DNA of 19,514 bases from Candidatus Tectimicrobiota bacterium (GTDB lineage Bacteria > UBA8248 > JACPRG01). Under the pieces are notes generated by a model that saw nothing but the letters and a program-made list of their open reading frames with translations, searched no databases and had not been told where the DNA came from. Shown here in pieces: positions 14,797 to 19,514 of this stretch; positions within the stretch are counted from its first letter, which is position 1; each line of letters starts with the position of its first letter. Both the position numbers and the translations under genes were made by a program. The stretch covers positions 1-19,514 of the forward strand of contig JACPRG010000112.1 of NCBI GenBank assembly GCA_016190025.1, in the 5' to 3' direction.

Positions 14797-16008
14797 TCAG
14801 GGACCGGATTCCGGGCGGAGGTGGCGCGCCTGGACCCTCAGCATGGCCAAAAGGCCCGCCGCGGGCGCGGCGACGACCACCCCGAAGCCCGCGGCGAAGG
14901 ACCCGGTCGCCTCCACCACCCATCCGAAGACCGTCGGCAGGCTGGACGCCAGGACCATGCCCAGAGCCAGCAGGTAGCCGACCGCCGTCCCCTGGAGCGC
15001 CGGCTCGCTGACCTGGATGCAGAGGCGGATGGAAGGGGCGAAGCCCATGGAGGCGGCCGTCACCACCAGGAATCCCAGCGTGAGGAGGACGGGGAGCCCG
15101 GCGGGGAGGGTCATCCCCGCGGCCGTCGCGATCACAATGGCGTAAAACCAGAGGATCGCCCGGCTTTCCCGGCCCGGTTTGGCCACGACGCCCCCCAGGA
15201 TTCTTCCGAGCCCGCTGCCCGCCACGTTGATCCCCGTCAGGACCGAGCTCAGCCAGAGGGCGCCCTCCCGGGCCACTACCAGATACTCGGTCAGCCAGGC
15301 CCCCAGGACGACGAAGGTCCCCCAGGCGGCGGCCATGCTGACCCCCAGGAGGCTCAGCGCGCCCATGGGAAGGTCCTGGAGCCGGCGCAAGGACATGGAC
15401 GGGGCGCCGGGCTTCTTCGGGGGTTCCCGGCCCGCGGCCCAGATGAGGGCGGTGGAGAGGAGAGAGGCGACGCCGGGCGCCAGGAAAACCCCCCGCCATC
15501 CCAGAAGGGCGACCTGGGGTCCCGCCAGAAGGAAAGACAGGGCGATTCCGAAGTTGAATCCGCTCCCGTAGATCCCCTGGTAGAGCGCCGTCTTGCCGGG
15601 AGGGCTCCAGAAGGCGAGATAGCTGCTCCCCACGACGAACTGCGTCCCCATCGCCGTCCCCAGCACGAACCGCAGAAAGAGGACCTCTCCCATGCTTCGG
15701 GCGAGGGCCAGGAGGAGGGCCGCCAGGAGCGTCGCGACGTTGGCGGCGAGGTAGATCCGCTTCACGCCGAACCGGTCGGAGAGATAGCCCGCGGGCACGC
15801 TGGCCGCCACCTGTCCCAGGATGAACAGCGTGGTCGCCAGGCCCACGTCGGCGTACGTGGCGCCCAGGTCGCGCACCAGGTCCGAGGTCACAGGGGCCAG
15901 GTTCAGGAAGAACCCCCCCACGGCCGCCTGGTTCAAGACGGTGATGAAGAGGTGGCGGCTCAAGCGCAGCCTCTCGATGGGCCGGGGCCGCCATCGACGC
16001 TCGGCCAT
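14797..16008 (-). CDS. MFS permease
   Basis: 403 residues with 12 predicted membrane helices in the major facilitator pattern. The cytoplasmic loop after helix 2 has the MFS motif A, GYLSDRFGVKR (about 75-86). Helix 5 ends GIALSFLLAGP. The second half begins with LTGINVAGSGLGRILGGVVAKPGRES. The start is the ATG at 16008 inside a 14-base tandem duplication, and the Shine-Dalgarno is poor. It follows the nitrilase-like gene by 49 bases on the same strand and probably imports the substrate or exports the product of the hydantoinase/nitrilase pair. The specific substrate cannot be read from sequence. Confidence 0.92.
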   Translation of the reverse strand: MAERRWRPRPIERLRLSRHLFITVLNQAAVGGFFLNLAPVTSDLVRDLGATYADVGLATTLFILGQVAASVPAGYLSDRFGVKRIYLAANVATLLAALLLALARSMGEVLFLRFVLGTAMGTQFVVGSSYLAFWSPPGKTALYQGIYGSGFNFGIALSFLLAGPQVALLGWRGVFLAPGVASLLSTALIWAAGREPPKKPGAPSMSLRRLQDLPMGALSLLGVSMAAAWGTFVVLGAWLTEYLVVAREGALWLSSVLTGINVAGSGLGRILGGVVAKPGRESRAILWFYAIVIATAAGMTLPAGLPVLLTLGFLVVTAASMGFAPSIRLCIQVSEPALQGTAVGYLLALGMVLASSLPTVFGWVVEATGSFAAGFGVVVAAPAAGLLAMLRVQARHLRPESGP

Positions 16009-16018
16009 CGACGCTCAG
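15991..16018. repeat. 14-bp tandem duplication at the MFS start codon
   Basis: CCATCGACGCTCGG (15991-16004) followed at once by CCATCGACGCTCAG (16005-16018); 13 of 14 positions agree. On the minus strand each copy carries an ATG, 14 bases apart and so in different frames. Only the one at 16008 is in frame with the permease. Confidence 0.8.
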
Positions 16019-16057
16019 AGAGGGAACCCGCCGGCGATCTTGAATGGAAGGCGCGCG

Positions 16058-16948
16058 TCATGCCCCGTTTGGATCTCTCCGGCGCTCTTTCATGAAGTAG
16101 TAGAAATCCCTCGTGTCTTTTTGCGGTTGGGTGATCTCTCCGTAGAGCTCGGGGCGCCGGTCTTTGAAGAGGCCGGGGATGCAGCGGTAGGGCTTGGGGA
16201 GGTCGAGGACCTCCTCGTGGCTCCTGAGCCATTGCAGGCGCGACAGGTCCAGGCGGGCGTGGAGGATCCCCTCCCGGTCCGACTCCGCCAGAACCTCCTC
16301 GGGGGAGGCGATGACCGCGAGGCCCTCCTCCATTCCGAACAGGTTCTGCGTGGTCAACACGTAGCAGTGGTTTTCGATGGCGCGCGCCCAGATGATCGTC
16401 CGCCAGGCCTTTCGGATCTCGTACAGGGCGCCCCCGATGGGGGCGACGATGATGTCGGCCCCCCGGAGGGCCAGGACGCGGCTGAGCTCCGGCCACCAGA
16501 TCTCCCCGCAGATGATGGTCCCGATGTTGCCGATGGGGGTGTGAAACACGGGGACCTCGTCCCCCGGCGCGATGAACTTCCCCGGCATGAGGAATTCCGT
16601 CACCGACGGGGTGTTCGGCTGGCACCGGTGATACGTCCCCAGCGGCTTGCCCTCCGGCCCGATGAGCTTCAGGGCCAGGCGGTAGGCCCTCTCGCCGAGG
16701 TCGGGGGCCCTCTCCACCCAGCTCGCGATCACGTAGACGCCGGACCGCCGGGCCTGTTCGCAAAGGGGCTCCAGGGGGGAGTACGTGAGGGGCCCGTGAT
16801 AGGGGCCGGGGTAGCCCTCGGGGAAGAGGACCAGCCGGGCCCCTTCCCGCGCGGCCCGCTCGATGTATTGCAGCGCCCGGGGGAGGTTCTCTTTTTCCCG
16901 CTCGCCTCGCAAGGTCGAGGGCTGGACGACCGCGACGTTCACTTCCAT
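16058..16948 (-). CDS. Nitrilase-superfamily amidohydrolase (ureidopropionase-like) with Lys-to-Arg change
   Basis: 296 residues of the carbon-nitrogen hydrolase family, which hydrolyse amides, nitriles or N-carbamoyl compounds through a Glu-Lys-Cys triad. Glu44 (VLFPEGYPG) and Cys147 (IICGEIWWPE) are in place, but the segment normally YRK reads TYHRCQP, giving Arg108 in place of the catalytic lysine. The codon is CGG, two substitutions from a lysine codon, so a simple sequencing error is unlikely. Start MEVNVAVVQPS is family-like, and AAGGGA lies about 8 bases upstream. The gene lies between the hydantoinase and the MFS permease on the same strand, which suits a second hydrolysis of a ring-opened ureide, as beta-ureidopropionase does. 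The Arg may mean altered activity. Confidence 0.9.
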   Translation of the reverse strand: MEVNVAVVQPSTLRGEREKENLPRALQYIERAAREGARLVLFPEGYPGPYHGPLTYSPLEPLCEQARRSGVYVIASWVERAPDLGERAYRLALKLIGPEGKPLGTYHRCQPNTPSVTEFLMPGKFIAPGDEVPVFHTPIGNIGTIICGEIWWPELSRVLALRGADIIVAPIGGALYEIRKAWRTIIWARAIENHCYVLTTQNLFGMEEGLAVIASPEEVLAESDREGILHARLDLSRLQWLRSHEEVLDLPKPYRCIPGLFKDRRPELYGEITQPQKDTRDFYYFMKERRRDPNGA

Positions 16949-17047
16949 CGCAAATTCCCTTTTGGAAAGGGTCGGGCCGGGCCGCAGCCCCTCCGGATTG
17001 CGGCCCGAATCCCTTCCCCCGTCGGACGAGAGGCCCCCGCGTTTCCG

Positions 17048-18529
17048 TCAGCAGGGGCGGTGAAGGTACTTGCCGCCGCCCTTCCGATTTGTGACCTTGC
17101 CGTTTTCGAAGATCACCTCTCCCCGAAGGATGGTCATGACCGGCCACCCGGTCACCTCCATCCCCTCATAGATGGTGAAGTCGGCCTTGGAGTGCTGCAT
17201 CTCGGGCTTGATGGTGCGCTTGACGCCCATGTCCACGATGACCAGGTCTCCGTCCGACCCCGGGGCGATGACCCCCTTTCTCGGATAGATGGCGCAGACG
17301 CGGGCCGGGTTCTCGCAGCAGACCTGGACCAGGCGCTGCATGGAGATGCGGCCCTTGTGCACGCCCTCGCTCAGCATGAGGGGGAGCAGGAAGTCCCACC
17401 CCACGAACCCCGAGCCGGTCTCCCAGATGTCCTTGGTCGGGTCCCCTTTGTGGTCGGAAGTGTCCCCCTTGACCAGTTTCTCGTGCAGGCTCGTCACCAC
17501 GTGGTCCGTCCCCATGATCTCGATGTCCCCCTTCGCCAGGCCCTCCCACAGCCGCTGATGGACCCCGGGGTGGCGGAGGGGGGGGTTCACCTTGGTGAGG
17601 ACTCCGGGGAACTCGGCGTAGGCCGAGACCAGCAGGTACTGGGGGCAGGTCTCCACGTAGATCTCCACCCCGTCCCTCTTCTGGCGGATGCACTCCTCCA
17701 GGCCGGCGGCCGTGCTGAGGTGGAGGACGTAGAGCGCCCCGCCGGTCACCTTGGAGAAGTAGCTGTAGCGGTTGATGTGCTCGGCCTCCAGCCACTCGGG
17801 GACGCGGTCCGGCCAAGCCCCGGAGTCCTTCCGGCCGGCCGCTCTCAGGCGGTCCATGAAGACCTTGGCCACCTCGACGTTCTCGTTGTGGACCTGGACG
17901 TGGGCCGGCTTCCCCAGCTTTCCGCAGGCCTCGAACATGAGGTAGGCGAGGCTGTCGTCATAGGGCAAGGGGATGCCGATGCGGGCGGACCACTGCGGGC
18001 TGACCGGGTTGTCGCCGTGAACCTTCAAGTTCCCGTGGAACTTGACGGAGGTCATCCCGAGCTTGTGGAAGTAATCGGGGATCTCCTGGGCGTGCTGCAT
18101 GGAATTGAGGGTCGGCGTGTAGAAGAAATCCACCAGGGAGTTCTCTTCCCCGGCCCGCTTGCCCGACTCGAACACGTCCATCCAGGAGACGACGTCCTCC
18201 GGGCCGGGGATTTCCTTGAAGGGCTTCTGGCCCATCCGGGGCGCCCGGACGATGGCCCCCGCCGTTGTGATGCCTCCCGCCGCCGCCGCCGGAGACTCCG
18301 TTTTCCAGTCGTCCGCCAGGTCGTATTTGCCGCCGGGGTGGCCGTGCGGGTCCACGATCCCCGGCAGGACATAGTTCCCCTTGGCGTCGATGACCTTCCG
18401 GCCTTCGGGGAGGGCGGTTTCGCGCCCGACTGCCACGATCTTCTCCCGGTCGATGGCGACGCCGCCCTCGATGACTCCGGAAGGAAGGACCACCTTCCCA
18501 TTTTTCACAACCAGGTCCACGGTTCCCAT
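17048..18529 (-). CDS. Dihydropyrimidinase/D-hydantoinase-family amidohydrolase
   Basis: 493 residues, typical length. It opens cyclic ureides (dihydropyrimidines, hydantoins) using a binuclear metal site. The metal ligands are complete: DPHGH (His62, His64), the carbamylated lysine in GMTSVKFHGN (Lys163), His214 in HVQVHNEN, His270 in YVLHLS, and the Asp in GTDHVV near 350. The N-terminal beta-sandwich (MGTVDLVVKNGKVV) and the C-terminal GVIAPGSDGDLVIVDM segment complete the fold. Start ATG has GGAGGTGA 9 bases upstream. It is the first gene of a hydantoinase, nitrilase-like, MFS operon. Hydantoinase, dihydropyrimidinase and allantoinase cannot be told apart here, but a catalytically competent cyclic amidohydrolase is very likely. 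Confidence 0.94.
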   Translation of the reverse strand: MGTVDLVVKNGKVVLPSGVIEGGVAIDREKIVAVGRETALPEGRKVIDAKGNYVLPGIVDPHGHPGGKYDLADDWKTESPAAAAGGITTAGAIVRAPRMGQKPFKEIPGPEDVVSWMDVFESGKRAGEENSLVDFFYTPTLNSMQHAQEIPDYFHKLGMTSVKFHGNLKVHGDNPVSPQWSARIGIPLPYDDSLAYLMFEACGKLGKPAHVQVHNENVEVAKVFMDRLRAAGRKDSGAWPDRVPEWLEAEHINRYSYFSKVTGGALYVLHLSTAAGLEECIRQKRDGVEIYVETCPQYLLVSAYAEFPGVLTKVNPPLRHPGVHQRLWEGLAKGDIEIMGTDHVVTSLHEKLVKGDTSDHKGDPTKDIWETGSGFVGWDFLLPLMLSEGVHKGRISMQRLVQVCCENPARVCAIYPRKGVIAPGSDGDLVIVDMGVKRTIKPEMQHSKADFTIYEGMEVTGWPVMTILRGEVIFENGKVTNRKGGGKYLHRPC

Positions 18530-18546
18530 CTTTCTTTCTCACCTCC

Positions 18547-18730
18547 GAAGGAAAAGGTCTTCTTGTGATCGCGGGAAGACACAAGAGATCGGCTGGGCCT
18601 CTGGTTGCGTCCGGTTCTCGGATGATGCGCACAGACCTTTCGGGTCCCCTAGAGACCTCCCTCCGGTGGGTGAAAGAGCGCGCTTCTCCCTCACCGCACA
18701 ACGTGTCAAGGTTCCCACAGACTCGTCCTG
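18547..18730 (-). promoter_or_regulatory. Leader region of the hydantoinase gene with competing pairings
   Basis: On the minus-strand RNA, TCTTGTG/CACAAGA (18580-18586 with 18561-18567) and GTCTTC/GAAGAC (18575-18580 with 18558-18563) use overlapping bases and exclude one another. AGACCTTT at 18633-18640 on the plus strand is also perfectly complementary to 18553-18560, about 7 bases ahead of the ribosome site. Several further GACC/GGTC blocks lie at 18633-18655. No known riboswitch class is recognised. This may be a regulatory leader or chance pairing. Confidence 0.35.
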
Positions 18731-18737
18731 GATGGGG

Positions 18738-18746
18738 ATTGTACCA
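18738..18746 (-). promoter_or_regulatory. Extended -10 promoter candidate for the hydantoinase operon
   Basis: Minus strand TGGTACAAT: a TG-n before TACAAT (5 of 6 matches), with no -35 box at the right distance. Transcription would start near 18731 and give a leader of about 200 bases. A perfect TTGACA at 18704-18709 is a rival, but lacks a -10 box. Confidence 0.45.
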
Positions 18747-18811
18747 ACTTCCGCCGTCCGGGAGAAATCCCCTCCCCCCGCTCTCCCGTTCCCCGCCCTT
18801 CGGCGCCCGCC

Positions 18812-19514
18812 TCAAAGGGCCAGAAGGACGAGGGCCAGGATCCCCAGGAGGAAGCCCAATTGCTTTCGGGCGTGGAAGGGCTCTTTCAGGCTCAGGATGG
18901 CCAGCGCGGCGGTCAACAGGAAGCTGAGCTGGAGGATGGGGATCACCACGCTGGCCTCCCCCCCGAGCCCCATCGACCACAGGATGGCGTTGAAGGCGAC
19001 CGCCTGCAAAAAGCCGATGAAGAGGCCGTGCCTCACGATCATCTGGGAAATCCGGAACCGCAGGCTCCCCCAGGGCAGAAGGTGCACGAGGACCGACAGG
19101 ACCCCGAAGGTGCAGGTGGTGACGATGGAAAGGCCGGAGGCCTCCGCGCCCCTCAGGGTGGCGACCTTGAATAAAAACCCGTTGAATCCGTAGCAGACGA
19201 GGGCGGCGGTGGCGAAGAGGATGGCCCTGCGGGAGCCCTGCCGGGCGTACCGGCGGCTGTCCAGGGCCACGGAGCACACCGCGCCCGCGGCCAGGGCCAG
19301 GCCCAGCCACTTCGCCCATCCGGTCGATTCGCCGAGGAGGGCGATGGAGAGCAGGGAGGTGACGATGAAGCTCAGCCGGAACAGCATGGTGTTCACCGAC
19401 GCCTCCCCCTCCTTGAGGCTGCTGACGAACAGGTTGAACGAGATGAAAGAGAGAGTCCCGATCAGGGCGCCGAACCCGAGGGTGGCGGCGGAGAACCGGA
19501 GCGTCCCCAGGACC
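18812..19514 (-). CDS. EamA/DMT-family permease (5' end beyond the window)
   Basis: About 233 codons of a drug/metabolite transporter of the EamA type, which has ten helices in two repeats. Here part of the first repeat (FGALIGTLSFISFNL...) and the second repeat are seen. The end of the first repeat has NTMLFRLSFIVTSLLSIALLGE, the usual RlsFI...LGE pattern, and the second ends with helices containing SFLLTAALAILSLKEPF, then GFLLGILALVLLAL. The reading frame continues unbroken to the window edge, so the true start lies outside. The next gene downstream is the hydantoinase gene, 282 bases away; with a candidate promoter for the hydantoinase operon between them, the two are probably separate units. 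Confidence 0.88.
   Translation of the reverse strand, partial: VLGTLRFSAATLGFGALIGTLSFISFNLFVSSLKEGEASVNTMLFRLSFIVTSLLSIALLGESTGWAKWLGLALAAGAVCSVALDSRRYARQGSRRAILFATAALVCYGFNGFLFKVATLRGAEASGLSIVTTCTFGVLSVLVHLLPWGSLRFRISQMIVRHGLFIGFLQAVAFNAILWSMGLGGEASVVIPILQLSFLLTAALAILSLKEPFHARKQLGFLLGILALVLLAL

Noticed and set aside
15821..18568. Plus-strand open frame of 915 codons
   Set aside because: Exactly antisense to the nitrilase-like and hydantoinase genes, whose catalytic residues are complete or nearly so. Composition is typical of shadow frames.
18704..18709. TTGACA as -35 box of the hydantoinase gene
   Set aside because: The hexamers 16 to 18 bases downstream do not resemble a -10 box.

Overview
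The window is GC-rich (roughly 64 percent by eye), with tightly packed genes that have clear Shine-Dalgarno sequences. It looks like chromosomal DNA from an uncultivated, environmentally derived bacterium. The mix of TRAP and NMT1-type solute-binding proteins, a UbiD-like decarboxylase, a cyclase-family hydrolase, a hydantoinase/nitrilase pair and a CcmF/CcmH cytochrome c system is typical of deltaproteobacteria-like, NC10, Rokubacteria or Tectomicrobia genomes. That placement is a low-confidence inference, because no rRNA or other marker gene is present. I see no tRNA, rRNA, CRISPR array, insertion sequence or phage gene.

All genes are on the minus strand except three at 4381-6856. Left part (1-4148, minus): a TRAP transporter operon dctP-dctQ-dctM followed by a partial PLP-dependent threonine/serine dehydratase that runs off the left edge. 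Its promoter lies at 4232-4261 and is overlapped by a nested palindrome. Divergent from it, on the plus strand, are a 74-residue winged-helix-like protein, a UbiD-family decarboxylase and a TenA-family protein (4381-6856). Converging on these, on the minus strand, are an NMT1/SsuA-type periplasmic binding protein, a tandem ACT-domain protein and a cyclase/kynurenine-formamidase-family hydrolase (9518 down to 6948). Strong stem-loops lie downstream of both binding-protein genes, and a 17-bp tandem repeat array lies upstream of the cyclase gene.

The centre (14480 down to 9735, minus) is an electron-transfer and cytochrome c maturation operon: two Rieske iron-sulfur proteins, CcmF, CcmH, a CcmI-like protein ending in a zinc ribbon, and a TlpA/CcmG-like thioredoxin. 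In this last gene the first cysteine codon of the CxxC motif is an in-frame UGA (10068-10070). It is followed at once by a bacterial SECIS-like hairpin, so I call it a selenocysteine-containing (UxxC) redoxin. This is the main discovery of the window: a selenoprotein in the reductant position of a Ccm operon.

The right part (minus) holds a dihydropyrimidinase/hydantoinase, a nitrilase-superfamily amidohydrolase in which arginine replaces the catalytic lysine, and an MFS permease. Together they suggest uptake and hydrolysis of a cyclic ureide or amide. The hydantoinase mRNA may have a leader of about 200 nt with competing pairings. A partial EamA/DMT permease leaves the window at the right edge.
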